From contig NZ_PEDM01000001.1 in assembly GCF_002742685.1 (NCBI RefSeq), positions 1 to 64,000 of the forward strand: a stretch of 64,000 nt of DNA, written 5' to 3'. This document shows, piece after piece, positions 8,733 through 18,100 of the stretch. Source of the stretch: Anoxybacillus flavithermus (GTDB lineage Bacteria > Bacillota > Bacilli > Bacillales > Anoxybacillaceae). The position numbers were made by a program, and so were the translations under genes. How positions within the stretch are numbered: the stretch's first letter is position 1; the number at the start of each line of letters is the position of its first letter. The notes under the pieces were generated by a model. The model saw only the letters and a list, made by a program, of their open reading frames with translations, searched no databases and was not told the origin of the DNA.

Positions 8733-9326
8733 TTATGAACGACGATATTCAACGATGACGGGCTGAATTTGTCGACCCTCGAGCGCTGCTTCTACCGTAT
8801 CAAGTAGCAATGGCATATGAGCGACCATTGAATTTGGCTTTTTGAACGGATCATCTTGCCCAAATGGAATGAAGTAAATATTTTTTGCTGCCATTAACCG
8901 CATTAAATTCACTCCGTTTAAACCAAGCGCATCGTTTGTCGAAATGCCGATCACAACGGGACGATGGTTGCGCATCGTCGCTTTTGCAGCCATTAGTACA
9001 GGAGAATCTGTCATTGCGTTCGCTAATTTGCTCATCGAATTTCCGGTGAGCGGCGCAATGACCATACAATCAAGCGGTAATTTCGGTCCTAACGGCTCTG
9101 CTTTTACAATTGTATCAATGACTTGATGACCTGTCATCTCTTCAAGCTTTTTCACCCATTCTTCTCCTTTGCCAAATCGGGTATTTGTCGATTGTACCGT
9201 ATATGAAACGATCGGAATGACGTCTGCCCCTTTAGCAATTAATTTTTCAATTTCCGGCATTACCGCATCATATGTGCAATGTGATCCGGTTAAGCCGAAG
9301 CCAATGCGCTTTCCTTGTACGTTCAT
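8733..9326 (-). CDS. dpaB: dipicolinate synthase subunit B
   Basis: Second subunit (SpoVFB) of the mother-cell enzyme that makes dipicolinic acid for the spore core. 197 aa, usual size. It has a flavoprotein-like Rossmann fold with GFGLTGSHC at the N-terminus and the MVIAPLTGNS segment near residue 88. The ATG overlaps the dpaA stop by 4 nt, and AAGGAG stands upstream. It is expected under SigK control through dpaA. Confidence 0.95.
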   Translation of the reverse strand: MNVQGKRIGFGLTGSHCTYDAVMPEIEKLIAKGADVIPIVSYTVQSTNTRFGKGEEWVKKLEEMTGHQVIDTIVKAEPLGPKLPLDCMVIAPLTGNSMSKLANAMTDSPVLMAAKATMRNHRPVVIGISTNDALGLNGVNLMRLMAAKNIYFIPFGQDDPFKKPNSMVAHMPLLLDTVEAALEGRQIQPVIVEYRRS

Positions 9327-10225
9327 TTTTTATTCTCCTTTCTTTTTTTCAAATCTGTTGAAAGAAGTTGCGCCAATACGTTTGCGACAATTTGCCCCGC
9401 TGTTTTTGGGGCGACAATGCCAGGAAGCCCTGGCGCTAATAACGCTTGAATGCCGCGCTTTTCCGCATATCGAAAATCGGTTCCTCCCGGTTTTGACGCC
9501 AAATCGATAATAAGTGTATGAGCCGGCATTTTCGCAATGACACTAGCGGTCACAACAGGATGTGGAATCGTATTAATACAAACGTCAATATCTTTCACGT
9601 GTTGTTCTAAATCGTTTAAATGAAACGGCTCTAACGCCATCTCTGCAATGCGGGCTAAATGTTCGGAGCGGCGAGCTCCCACTTTTACTTTCGCTCCTAA
9701 AGCCGCAAACGTTCGAGCAACGGTCATACCTACACGACCTAACCCTAAAACAGCAACGCGTGATCCATGAATCGTCACATCTGTATGTTGAATGACCATC
9801 ATCACCGTTCCTTCTGCCGTAGGAATCGAGTTATAAATAGCGACGTCATCTCGTTCGAATAGTTGAACATGTTTTCGTCCGACCGACTTGACGACACGGT
9901 CTAAATAGTCATTGGTAATCCCTGAATAAACGGTACAATGCGTCGGGGTTGGGCGGAGTAATTCTTCTGTAAACGTCATTTTTTCGTTTGAAAATACCGT
10001 TTGAATTTCACCGTCCATGCTCGTTCCGTGAACAGGTAAAATAATGGCATCTACTTCGTGAAAATCGACTTCGTGAATTTTCATTTTTGTTACTCCAGCA
10101 AAGCCATGGTCTAATTGATCGAAGCCAACAAGTGACAATTTCGCGTCAAGTTCCATCAATTTCCGAATGACTTCAAGCTGCCGAGCGTCCCCACCGATGA
10201 TCGCAACGTGCATTCCTGTCAGCAT
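9323..10225 (-). CDS. dpaA: dipicolinate synthase subunit A
   Basis: Dehydrogenase-like subunit (SpoVFA) of dipicolinate synthase. About 300 aa. It has an N-terminal domain and an NAD(P)-binding motif, VLGLGRVGMTVAR, near residue 165. ATG 10225 (MLTGMHVAIIGG) matches homologues and has GAGGGTGA 8 nt upstream; the frame upstream to 10249 only adds the RBS region. A SigK-like promoter candidate lies 50-80 nt upstream. The operon partner is dpaB. Confidence 0.95.
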   Translation of the reverse strand: MLTGMHVAIIGGDARQLEVIRKLMELDAKLSLVGFDQLDHGFAGVTKMKIHEVDFHEVDAIILPVHGTSMDGEIQTVFSNEKMTFTEELLRPTPTHCTVYSGITNDYLDRVVKSVGRKHVQLFERDDVAIYNSIPTAEGTVMMVIQHTDVTIHGSRVAVLGLGRVGMTVARTFAALGAKVKVGARRSEHLARIAEMALEPFHLNDLEQHVKDIDVCINTIPHPVVTASVIAKMPAHTLIIDLASKPGGTDFRYAEKRGIQALLAPGLPGIVAPKTAGQIVANVLAQLLSTDLKKRKENKK

Positions 10226-10276
10226 GAGTTCATTCACCCTCTTATACATCTAGTTTTTTGCCCATCGTTACTTTCA

Positions 10277-10305
10277 CATCTTATGATGTCGGCCATCAAA
10301 CGGTG
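10277..10305 (-). promoter_or_regulatory. SigK-like promoter candidate for dpaA-dpaB
   Basis: On the minus strand CACC at 10302-10305 and CATAAGATG at 10277-10285 are spaced like the SigK consensus (AC near -35, CATAnnnTA at -10), with one mismatch at the last base. spoVF genes belong to the SigK regulon in B. subtilis. The match is short, so evidence is modest. Confidence 0.4.
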
Positions 10306-10315
10306 AGCAGAAAAT

Positions 10316-10341
10316 GAAAAAAGACACCCCTTAAGGTGTCT
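10316..10341 (-). terminator. intrinsic terminator of ymxH
   Basis: Minus-strand AGACACC and GGTGTCT flank a short loop and are followed by TTTTTT. It overlaps the ymxH stop codon. Confidence 0.85.
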
Positions 10342-10576
10342 ATTCATCGACGTCAATCAAAATCATATCAGAACCGATCTTTTTTACACGGCTCCATGGC
10401 ACGCGTATATCTGTCCCATCTTTCCGAAAACCAAACCATTTTGTTGTCGGAATTAAAAGCGCTTGAATTTGACCTGTTCGTTCATTAATTTCTAAGTCAG
10501 TCTGTCCTAAAATACCGAGACGCTCTGCTCGCTTCATATCAACAATTTCTTTGCCACTTAATTCACTTAGTCGCAC
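10340..10576 (-). CDS. ymxH: YmxH/YlmC family PRC-barrel sporulation protein
   Basis: About 78 aa with a PRC-barrel-like fold, of a family found in spore formers with no settled biochemical role. It reads MRLSELSGKEIVDMKRAERL, then a beta-rich body ending in an acidic tail. GTG 10576 is chosen because a run of G lies 6 nt upstream and the protein then aligns with known family starts; the frame to 10633 runs through the mlpA terminator. It stands alone between the mlpA and its own terminator. Confidence 0.87.
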   Translation of the reverse strand: MRLSELSGKEIVDMKRAERLGILGQTDLEINERTGQIQALLIPTTKWFGFRKDGTDIRVPWSRVKKIGSDMILIDVDE

Positions 10577-10616
10577 ATGTCGCCCCCCTTTCTTTATCAT
10601 TGTAGAAAACGGGGCA

Positions 10617-10649
10617 TAAAAAAATGCCTGCAAGTTTATTGTTGCAGGC
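10617..10649 (-). terminator. intrinsic terminator of mlpA
   Basis: Minus-strand GCCTGCAA and TTGCAGGC form an 8-bp stem with an 8-nt loop, followed by ATTTTTTT. The 5' arm overlaps the last codons of mlpA. Confidence 0.9.
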
Positions 10650-11877
10650 TTTTTGGCAATGTTCCTTCCGGGCTGATGAGCGCAACGGAAAAGTCGTCTG
10701 TAAAAATCGTTTGCGCCATGCGGTCAACGCTTTCTTTCGTCACGCGATCGATGCTTTCAATGATTTCATCGAGCGAGCGATGACGGCCGAGCAACAGCTC
10801 GTTTTTTCCATTTCGGCTCATACGGCTATTTGTACTTTCTAAACTTAACATTAAGTTCCCTTTCATTTGCTCTTTGCTATTTTCTAGCTCTTTTTCCGTA
10901 ATTCCATCTTGTTTTAATTGTTCGATCGTTTGTTGAATCGTATCGAATAAAAGATCGAGCTGTTGGCTTCCTGTCCCTCCATAAATCGTTACCATTCCTC
11001 CATCGCGATATGCGGAATGGTAAGAGAAAATAGAATAAGCTAATCCGCGTTGTTCACGCACTTCTTGGAAAAGACGACTACTCATACTTCCGCCTAAAAT
11101 ATTGTTTAAAATAATTAAGCTATAAATGTCTTCATGCCCAATCGGTAGTCCGTTAAATCCGATACATACGTGCGCCTGCTCTGTCTCTTTTTTGCGCGCG
11201 ACTTTATTCGGATAAAACGTTGGTGTGATATGCGCATCGTTACCTTTTTGTCTCGTAAATGAGCCGAAGTAAGCTTCTACTTGTTGAATAAATGACTCAT
11301 CGACATTTCCTGCAATGGAAATCACCACACGATCTGGCGTATACGATTCATGCATATATTGTCGTAACGTATCTCTTGTAAATGTTGCTAACGTTTGCTC
11401 TGTTCCTAAAATCGGATAACCGAGCGGATGATTTCCATAACTTGCCTTACTTAACAAGTCATGAACGAGATCATCTGGTGTATCTTCATACATTTTAATT
11501 TCTTCAAATACGACATTTTTTTCTTTTTGTAACTCCTCGTCTACAAACGTCGAGTGGAAAAACATATCGGCTAGTATATCTAAAGCAAATGATGCATGTG
11601 TATCTAATACTTTGGCATAGTAGCACGTATATTCTTTTGACGTAAACGCGTTGACTTGACCGCCGATACGATCAAACGATTCCGCAATATCACGTGCCGA
11701 GCGCGTTTTCGTTCCTTTGAAAAACATATGTTCAAGAAAGTGCGAAATACCATTGTTTTGTTCATTTTCATTGCGCGATCCGGTGCCAATCCAAATTCCG
11801 ATTGCCACAGACCGAACAGTTGGAATATGCTCGAGTACAACTCTTACCCCGTTTTGACACGTATATGTTTTAATCAA
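10636..11877 (-). CDS. mlpA: M16 family zinc protease MlpA
   Basis: Insulinase/processing-peptidase type metalloprotease of about 413 aa. The inverted zinc motif HFLEH is near residue 48, with the downstream glutamate in the VVFEEI segment, followed by a second M16 domain. In B. subtilis this gene (ymxG, mlpA) was tied to regulation of extracellular protease genes. It starts at TTG (7 nt after GGAGG) and overlaps the end of ylxY by 8 nt, so the two are probably cotranscribed. Confidence 0.92.
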   Translation of the reverse strand: MIKTYTCQNGVRVVLEHIPTVRSVAIGIWIGTGSRNENEQNNGISHFLEHMFFKGTKTRSARDIAESFDRIGGQVNAFTSKEYTCYYAKVLDTHASFALDILADMFFHSTFVDEELQKEKNVVFEEIKMYEDTPDDLVHDLLSKASYGNHPLGYPILGTEQTLATFTRDTLRQYMHESYTPDRVVISIAGNVDESFIQQVEAYFGSFTRQKGNDAHITPTFYPNKVARKKETEQAHVCIGFNGLPIGHEDIYSLIILNNILGGSMSSRLFQEVREQRGLAYSIFSYHSAYRDGGMVTIYGGTGSQQLDLLFDTIQQTIEQLKQDGITEKELENSKEQMKGNLMLSLESTNSRMSRNGKNELLLGRHRSLDEIIESIDRVTKESVDRMAQTIFTDDFSVALISPEGTLPKSLQQ

Positions 11878-12832
11878 GTCCCTTCCTCCTACTTTTTACA
11901 ATTCTTTCCTCACTTAATAATGTGGACACATTGTCGATTACATATTCTTGTTTTTGTAATGATTGAATTAACGGTTGTAACGCTTTTACCGTTGATACAG
12001 TCGGGTGCATTAAAATCATCGCTCCGTTATGCACCTTTGATGTTACTCGTTCCACTATAACAGAAGGCGATGGTTTTTGCCAATCAATTGTATCGACTGT
12101 CCATAAAATGGTGTACATCCCGAGCTCATGGGCGATATATACGACATCATCTCGATAGCTACCGCTTGGCGGAGCAAATAAGCGAGGTTTTATTCCTGTC
12201 GCTGCTTCAATGGCATCGTTCGTTTTGATGATTTGTTCCCGAATGGCTTGTTTGCTCATCGTTTTCATATCTGGATGGTTGTATGAATGATTGCCAATTT
12301 CATGACCGGCATCTGCAATCATTTTAGCTAGTTTCGGGTTTTCTTTTACCCAACGCCCTTCTAAAAAAAACGTTGCGCGTACGTTATATTTTTCGAGAAT
12401 ATGTAACATACTCGGGATATGTTCGCCTCCCCAAGCAACGTTAATTAAAAAAGAGACCATCGGTTTATCTGGATGCCCGCGATAAATGGGTGATGGGGGC
12501 AAATCAGATAAATGAATAGAGGGCGATACTTGTTTATATACAAGCTGTTGTTCAGAAAATGTTCCGTTTTGTTTCATTTGCTTGTACGATGCCTCAATGT
12601 CTACTTCTAATCCGTTGTAGCCTGGGATTGTTTTCCACACTCTGTCTATCTTAGCGTTTTGTGCAGGAATATTGTATTGTTTTGCACGCTCTATAATTTG
12701 AATATATAACGGATCACTTTGTTTTGCCACCGTCATATGCCGTAACTCATGAATGTACGTGGTCGTCCACGGATTTTGTACAATTATGGCTGCCATACAT
12801 ATAATCATCGTTAAGAAAAACGCTCGTCGCAC
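11870..12832 (-). CDS. ylxY: YlxY, polysaccharide-deacetylase-like protein
   Basis: About 320 aa. An N-terminal signal peptide or anchor (first 20 residues) precedes an about 80-residue linker and a NodB-type domain. The metal motif HEIGNHSYNHPD is present, but the usual TFDDGP motif is replaced by LINVAWGG, so the catalytic Asp pair is missing. It may be inactive or have changed function. GTG start with AAGGAGG 9 nt upstream. It lies between pnp and mlpA as in B. subtilis. Confidence 0.88.
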   Translation of the reverse strand: MRRAFFLTMIICMAAIIVQNPWTTTYIHELRHMTVAKQSDPLYIQIIERAKQYNIPAQNAKIDRVWKTIPGYNGLEVDIEASYKQMKQNGTFSEQQLVYKQVSPSIHLSDLPPSPIYRGHPDKPMVSFLINVAWGGEHIPSMLHILEKYNVRATFFLEGRWVKENPKLAKMIADAGHEIGNHSYNHPDMKTMSKQAIREQIIKTNDAIEAATGIKPRLFAPPSGSYRDDVVYIAHELGMYTILWTVDTIDWQKPSPSVIVERVTSKVHNGAMILMHPTVSTVKALQPLIQSLQKQEYVIDNVSTLLSEERIVKSRRKGLD

Positions 12833-12914
12833 GCTTCGTCCCCTCCTTCTCTAATAAAGAGGGTATGTGTAAGAGGGACAAGGTAGAACGAGCACGAAAA
12901 AATTTTACACACAG

Positions 12915-12948
12915 CAAAGAAGCCAAGGGGATATGAACCCAAGGCTCC
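12915..12948 (-). terminator. weak terminator of pnp
   Basis: Minus-strand GGAGCC pairs with GGCTTC (one G-U), then a TT/TT mismatch and GGG/CCC, loop TCATAT. The following tract, TTTGCTGTG, is poor in T, so it may be leaky or serve as a 3'-end stabiliser. Confidence 0.5.
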
Positions 12949-12952
12949 GATT

Positions 12953-15061
12953 TTATTGTTCGGCTTCTTTTTGATCACGTAACACGGCCTTGCGTGATAA
13001 GTTTACACGACCTTGTTTGTCGATTTCTGTTACCTTTACTAAAATTTCATCGCCGATCGAAACGACATCTTCCACTTTTCCGACGCGTTCCTCCGCCAAT
13101 TCTGAAATGTGTACGAGACCGTCTTTTCCACTAAACAATTCGACAAATGCACCAAATTTTTCAATTCGTTTTACTTTTCCTAAATATACTTGTCCAACTT
13201 CCACTTCACGAACGATATCTTCAATAATCTTTTTCGCCTTTTGATTCATATCTTCGTTTACAGATGAAATGAAGATTGTTCCATCTTGTTCAATATCAAT
13301 TTTTACGCCTGTTTCTTCAATAATTTTGTTAATTTGTTTTCCGCTTGGACCGATGACGTCACGAATTTTATCAGGATTAATTTGCATCGTTAAAATTTTC
13401 GGTGCATATTTAGATAGCTCTTTGCGCGGTTCGCTAATCGTTTGCATCATATGTTTTAAAATTTCGAGACGACCTTTGCGCGCTTGTTGCAACGCTTCTT
13501 CTAAAATTTCACGCGACAATCCTTTAATTTTAATATCCATCTGCAAGGCGGTAACCCCTTTTTCCGTACCAGCCACTTTAAAGTCCATATCACCAAGATG
13601 GTCTTCCATACCTTGAATATCTGTTAAAATGGTGTAATGTTCACCGCTTTTCACAAGCCCCATCGCAATACCAGCAACCGGCGCTTTAATTGGCACTCCC
13701 GCATCCATCATCGCCAATGTGCTCGCACAAATGCTCGCTTGAGACGTTGAACCGTTTGATTCTAGCACTTCAGATACAAGGCGAATGGTATATGGAAACT
13801 CTTTTTCAGATGGAATGACCGGTTCAAGCGCACGCTCACCAAGCGCTCCATGCCCAATTTCACGACGGCCTGGTCCACGCATCGCTCCTGTCTCTCCAAC
13901 GGAGAATGGTGGGAAGTTGTAATGATGCATAAAGCGTTTCGTTTCTTCAATGCCAAGCCCATCTAAAATTTGTACATCGCCAAGTGCTCCAAGCGTACAT
14001 ACGCTAAGTGCTTGCGTTTGACCACGTGTAAACAAGCCAGAGCCATGCGTACGTGGTAAAAGTCCGACAGCTGACGAAAGAGGGCGAATTTCATCGACTT
14101 TTCGTCCGTCTGGGCGCACTTTTTCTTCTGTAATTAAGCGGCGTACTTCTTCTTTCACAAGTTTATATAAAATTTCTTTTACTTGCTTAATCGTTTCTTC
14201 GTCTGCTTCTTGTTGTTCATATGAAGCAACAACTTCCGCTTTTAATTGTTCAATTGCTGCCTCGCGCGCTAATTTTTCAGGTACTTGAACCGCGCGTTTC
14301 ACTTCACCTTCCACGCGAGCACGAATGTCCGCTTCAAGCTGGGCATCGAGTTCATACAGAACGACTTCCATCTTCTCTTTGCCAACTTTTGCGGCAATGT
14401 CCTCTTGGAATGCGATGAGCCGCTTAATTTCTTCATGCCCAAACATAATCGCTTCAAGCATAATTTCTTCCGGTACTTCGTTTGCTCCTGCTTCAACCAT
14501 GTTAATCGCATCTTTTGTCCCTGCAACAACAAGATGCATATCGCTTTGCTCCATTTGTGCGACAGACGGGTTAATGACAAACTCTCCATTTACGCGACCA
14601 ACTGTCACTCCAGCAATCGGTCCTTCAAATGGGATATCAGAAATCGTCAACGCTAACGAAGAACCAAACATCGCTGCCATTTCTGGTGAGCAATCTTGAT
14701 CAACGCTCATCACCATGCTGACAACTTGTACTTCATTACGAAATCCTTCAGCGAATAGCGGACGAATTGGACGGTCGATGAGACGGCTAGCTAAAATGGC
14801 TTTTTCACTCGGACGTCCTTCACGCTTAATGAATCCCCCAGGAATTTTACCAACAGCGTATAAACGTTCTTCGTAATTAACTGTTAATGGGAAAAAGTCG
14901 ACGCTTTTTGGTTCTTTCGATGCTGTCGCTGTGCTCAATACGACCGTATCGCCGTATCGCACTAATACAGCACCGTTTGCTTGCTTGGCTAATTCGCCAA
15001 TTTCAACGGTTAACGGCCGACCTGCCCAGTCGATCGAAAACACATGTTTTTCTTGTTCCAT
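12953..15061 (-). CDS. pnp: polynucleotide phosphorylase
   Basis: 3'-5' phosphorolytic exoribonuclease of the mRNA decay machinery. 702 aa, usual length. Two RNase PH domains (about 1-210 and 310-540) are joined by an all-helical segment. A KH domain follows with [13 protein letters not shown] near 560, and a C-terminal S1 domain begins near 620. It starts at ATG with GAGAGGGG about 12 nt upstream. Downstream of rpsO but behind that gene's terminator, so it probably has its own promoter in the 15070-15140 gap. TATACT near 15113 is the best -10 I see there, without a good -35. Confidence 0.96.
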   Translation of the reverse strand: MEQEKHVFSIDWAGRPLTVEIGELAKQANGAVLVRYGDTVVLSTATASKEPKSVDFFPLTVNYEERLYAVGKIPGGFIKREGRPSEKAILASRLIDRPIRPLFAEGFRNEVQVVSMVMSVDQDCSPEMAAMFGSSLALTISDIPFEGPIAGVTVGRVNGEFVINPSVAQMEQSDMHLVVAGTKDAINMVEAGANEVPEEIMLEAIMFGHEEIKRLIAFQEDIAAKVGKEKMEVVLYELDAQLEADIRARVEGEVKRAVQVPEKLAREAAIEQLKAEVVASYEQQEADEETIKQVKEILYKLVKEEVRRLITEEKVRPDGRKVDEIRPLSSAVGLLPRTHGSGLFTRGQTQALSVCTLGALGDVQILDGLGIEETKRFMHHYNFPPFSVGETGAMRGPGRREIGHGALGERALEPVIPSEKEFPYTIRLVSEVLESNGSTSQASICASTLAMMDAGVPIKAPVAGIAMGLVKSGEHYTILTDIQGMEDHLGDMDFKVAGTEKGVTALQMDIKIKGLSREILEEALQQARKGRLEILKHMMQTISEPRKELSKYAPKILTMQINPDKIRDVIGPSGKQINKIIEETGVKIDIEQDGTIFISSVNEDMNQKAKKIIEDIVREVEVGQVYLGKVKRIEKFGAFVELFSGKDGLVHISELAEERVGKVEDVVSIGDEILVKVTEIDKQGRVNLSRKAVLRDQKEAEQ

Positions 15062-15142
15062 ATAAACCGAGTACCCCTCTCTATGTACAAATAAAAAATC
15101 ATATTTGTTTTAGTATAAGCAAATATCGGCGCAAATACTAAT

Positions 15143-15168
15143 AAAAAGCGGGAATGCTCCCGCTTTTT
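15143..15168 (-). terminator. intrinsic terminator of rpsO
   Basis: Minus-strand AAAAGCGGGA and TCCCGCTTTT form a stem with a tiny loop and a T-run (TTTTTATT). It lies directly behind the rpsO stop. Confidence 0.92.
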
Positions 15169-15170
15169 AC

Positions 15171-15440
15171 TTATCGGCGTAATCCGAGTTTGTTAATCAA
15201 TTCACGATAACGGTTGATATCTTTGTTGCGTAAATACGTAAGTAAGTTACGACGACGACCAACCATTTTCAAAAGACCACGACGAGAATGATGGTCTTTA
15301 CGATGAACACGTAAATGTTCGTTCAAGTTGTTAATTTGCTCTGTAAGGATAGCAACTTGTACTTCTGGAGAACCTGTGTCAGTTTCGTGAATTTTGAACT
15401 GGTTGATGATCTCGTTTTTACGCTCTTGTGTTAATGCCAT
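15171..15440 (-). CDS. rpsO: 30S ribosomal protein S15
   Basis: Primary 16S rRNA-binding protein, 89 aa, the standard length. It reads [15 protein letters not shown] and carries the DTGSPEVQ and [12 protein letters not shown] motifs that bind rRNA. RBS GGAGGTG lies 7 nt before ATG. It follows ribF, with a structured 82-nt spacer that likely holds the S15 autoregulatory site. Confidence 0.98.
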   Translation of the reverse strand: MALTQERKNEIINQFKIHETDTGSPEVQVAILTEQINNLNEHLRVHRKDHHSRRGLLKMVGRRRNLLTYLRNKDINRYRELINKLGLRR

Positions 15441-15522
15441 CCTTGTTCACCTCCTCTTTTTTCAGCCCCAATTACCGAGCAAACGGCGGTGACTCGTATT
15501 GCCCAGCAATGGTTAACATACA
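15441..15522 (-). ncRNA. rpsO 5' leader, candidate S15 autoregulatory RNA
   Basis: The ribF-rpsO spacer can fold on the minus strand into a hairpin ATTGC/GCAAT (15498-15510) and a second hairpin ACCG/CGGT (15474-15490) joined by a short linker. The Geobacillus stearothermophilus rpsO leader is known to bind S15 through a three-way junction. The two arms here fit such a junction, but I could not establish the closing helix by eye. Confidence 0.55.
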
Positions 15523-16494
15523 CTAAATAGAATACATGTTTTTCCGATAAAATGCAAGGGGATTTTGAAAATATTCGCGTGCCGCTTGAACATCGCGATG
15601 AATTTGTTCAACGAGCTCGTGAACGGAAGAAAACGCTCGTTCATCGCGCAAACGTTTATGCCATTGGATCGATACACTCGCACCGTAAATGTCTGCTGAA
15701 AAATCGAATAAATGCACTTCAATCGTTGGTTCTTTTGGCTGTTCCGTATGAAATGTCGGCTTATATCCAATGTTACATACTCCCGTCCACGTGTTATCAT
15801 CGATCGTAACCGTTACCGCATATACCCCGATACGCGGAATGATATAGTCATCGTCAAGCGCAACATTTGCTGTTGGAAATCCGATTGTACGCCCGCGTTT
15901 ATCCCCATGAACAACCGTGCCTGTCACTTCGTATAATCGCCCCAGCAAATTCGGAAGTTGCTCGACGTCCCCTTCAGCTAAACGTTGGCGAATATATGTT
16001 GAACTAATTTTCTCTTCACCAAACATTTGTTTTGGTATGACCGTTTGGGTAAATTGTTGACGAGAATGAAACGGCAATGTTTCCATCGTCCCTTTTCCTA
16101 AGCGTCCGTACGTAAAATCAAATCCTGCCACGACATGCTTTACACCGAGCCCGATGATATATTCATCGACAAATTGTTGTGGCAACAAATGGGCAAATGC
16201 CGGTGTAAATTCAACAACATATAAATAATCAACGCCAAGTTTTGCAATTTGTTTTTCTTTTTCTTTTAACGGTGTAATAAAACGAACATGTTTCTGTGAG
16301 CGCCCAAGCACGACAGACGGATGCGGATGAAACGTCATGACCGCGCTTTTGTATTGATGATCATCGGCAATTCGCTTCGCTGTCTGAATCACTTTTTGAT
16401 GTCCAAGATGAACACCGTCAAAATATCCGAGCGCCATGACAAGTGGGCCATTGTTTTTTTCGTTTAACGGATGGGACAGCCAAATCGTTTTCAT
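15523..16494 (-). CDS. ribF: bifunctional riboflavin kinase / FAD synthetase
   Basis: Makes FMN and FAD (named ribC in B. subtilis). About 323 aa. The N-terminal FMN adenylyltransferase domain has ALGYFDGVHLGHQ, and the C-terminal flavokinase domain (from about 185) has GFPTANVAL. ATG 16494 (MKTIWLSH) is chosen because TAGGTG lies 6 nt upstream; the in-frame GTG at 16503 is part of that RBS. It follows truB by 9 bp and leads into rpsO. Confidence 0.95.
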   Translation of the reverse strand: MKTIWLSHPLNEKNNGPLVMALGYFDGVHLGHQKVIQTAKRIADDHQYKSAVMTFHPHPSVVLGRSQKHVRFITPLKEKEKQIAKLGVDYLYVVEFTPAFAHLLPQQFVDEYIIGLGVKHVVAGFDFTYGRLGKGTMETLPFHSRQQFTQTVIPKQMFGEEKISSTYIRQRLAEGDVEQLPNLLGRLYEVTGTVVHGDKRGRTIGFPTANVALDDDYIIPRIGVYAVTVTIDDNTWTGVCNIGYKPTFHTEQPKEPTIEVHLFDFSADIYGASVSIQWHKRLRDERAFSSVHELVEQIHRDVQAAREYFQNPLAFYRKNMYSI

Positions 16495-16503
16495 CGTTTT
16501 CAC

Positions 16504-17400
16504 CTACAATACTTTTAAAGGTTTCATATAGCCTTGCTTTGTCGGATGAGGCATGTAAATCGCTAACGCTTCACCTTGTTCATTAACCATTAACAGACGC
16601 TCTGGCATAGAAGGTAGAATAGGTAAAAGCGCCCCATGTTTTACTTTTTCCTCTTCTTCCTTACTCATGACATACGTTGGGAAATGAGCTAGCGCTCGTT
16701 TAATCGGTAAAAGTAACGTATGCGCTGTACCAGCTACGACATGCTGTTCAATGTCAGCAAATGTCACGCATTCATTAAGCGTAAACGCCCCTGACGCCGT
16801 GCGAACAAGATGTGACATATGCGCTGGATAGCCTAGGCGTTCGCCAATTTGAACCGCAAGTGTACGCACGTATGTTCCTTTGCTACACGTCACCCGAAAA
16901 CGAAATGATATACGCTCACCTGCAAATACTTGTCTGTTATCCAGAAGTTGCAACTCGTAAATATGGACGTTTCGCTTCGGTCGCTCAACATCAATACCAG
17001 CGCGTGCGTACTCATATAGCTTTTTTCCATTGACTTTTATAGCAGAGTACATCGGTGGAATTTGTTCAATCTCCCCTGTCAACTCAGCAAAAACACATTC
17101 AATGTCATGACGAGTAATCGGTCGTTCAATTTGTTTTATAGAGACGACATCGCCTGATGCGTCTTCTGTTGTTGTTGCTATCCCTAGCGTCACTTCTCCT
17201 TCATACGTTTTTTTCTCCGCTGTTAATAGTTCAACAATTTTTGTCGCTTTGCCGATGCAAATCGGTAATACACCAGATACATCGGGATCGAGCGTTCCTG
17301 TATGACCAACTTTTTTCGTTTGAAATAGCTTACGAATGCGCATGACACAATCGTGTGAGGTCATGCCAGCAGGTTTATGTAACAATAACACTCCGTCCAT
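16504..17400 (-). CDS. truB: tRNA pseudouridine synthase B (Psi55)
   Basis: Makes pseudouridine 55 in the T-loop of tRNAs. About 298 aa. It begins MDGVLLLHKPAGMTSHD, has the catalytic Asp in GHTGTLDPDVSGVLP, and a C-terminal PUA-like extension. ATG 17400 has AGAGGTG 6 nt upstream; the frame reaches 17448 only through the rbfA stop. Member of the nusA-infB operon. Confidence 0.95.
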   Translation of the reverse strand: MDGVLLLHKPAGMTSHDCVMRIRKLFQTKKVGHTGTLDPDVSGVLPICIGKATKIVELLTAEKKTYEGEVTLGIATTTEDASGDVVSIKQIERPITRHDIECVFAELTGEIEQIPPMYSAIKVNGKKLYEYARAGIDVERPKRNVHIYELQLLDNRQVFAGERISFRFRVTCSKGTYVRTLAVQIGERLGYPAHMSHLVRTASGAFTLNECVTFADIEQHVVAGTAHTLLLPIKRALAHFPTYVMSKEEEEKVKHGALLPILPSMPERLLMVNEQGEALAIYMPHPTKQGYMKPLKVL

Positions 17401-17447
17401 CGCTTCACCTCTAAAATAGCGGAAATGGATAGACGCATGTCTATCCA

Positions 17448-17807
17448 TTATTCTTCTTTATGTTCTTTTTCTTCGGAAATTTGTTTAATTAAACTTTCAA
17501 TTCGTTGTCCGTAATCGATTGTTTCATCAATTTCAAAGTAAATTTCCGGCGTCTTGCGCAAACGAATACGCTGACCGATTTCTGAACGGATAAATCCCGT
17601 CGCTTTTGCTAATCCTTTGAGCGTATTTTTCTTTTGTTCTTCATCCCCAAGAACAGAAATATACACTTTTGCTTGTTGCAAATCGCCCGTTACTCGAACA
17701 TCCGTTACAGTAACGAAACCGATGCGTGGGTCTTTTAGTTTGCGTCCGATAATGTCACTTAATTCTTTCTTCATTTGTTCGCCTACACGTGTGGCTCGCA
17801 AACTCAT
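17448..17807 (-). CDS. rbfA: ribosome-binding factor A
   Basis: 30S maturation factor that acts on 16S rRNA helix 1, important in the cold. About 119 aa with a KH-like fold, including [15 protein letters not shown] and the RIRLRKTPE motif. ATG 17807 ([12 protein letters not shown]) is preceded by GAGGTG at 6 nt; the frame to 17831 extends into the ylxP end without an RBS. Confidence 0.96.
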   Translation of the reverse strand: MSLRATRVGEQMKKELSDIIGRKLKDPRIGFVTVTDVRVTGDLQQAKVYISVLGDEEQKKNTLKGLAKATGFIRSEIGQRIRLRKTPEIYFEIDETIDYGQRIESLIKQISEEKEHKEE

Positions 17808-17821
17808 AATCATCACCTCGA

Positions 17822-18100
17822 TTAAAACCACTCAAATGTTGTAACCGTTCGCTCGATTTCTGGAAACGAATCGATCAATTGCAATGCTCGTTGAAGTTCT
17901 TGTTCCGTGGCTGTTCGCTCGGCTGTAATAGCTACAATTCCAAGCTTCGTTCGTTGCCATACGTTTTGATAATCTACTTCGGCTACTGATATATTATATT
18001 TTTGTTTGAGCCGTGTGACAACGCGCTGCAACACGGCTCGCTTTTCTTTCAATGATTGGACGTCGTAAATGATACATTCACATTCGACGTATCCGATCAT
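17822..18100 (-). CDS. ylxP: YlxP family protein (DUF503)
   Basis: A 92-aa protein with a ferredoxin-like alpha/beta pattern. It contains [19 protein letters not shown] and a beta strand [12 protein letters not shown], which are typical of DUF503. The family is conserved beside infB and rbfA, and a role in ribosome assembly has been suggested. The ATG overlaps the infB stop by 4 nt, indicating coupling. Confidence 0.92.
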   Translation of the reverse strand: MIGYVECECIIYDVQSLKEKRAVLQRVVTRLKQKYNISVAEVDYQNVWQRTKLGIVAITAERTATEQELQRALQLIDSFPEIERTVTTFEWF

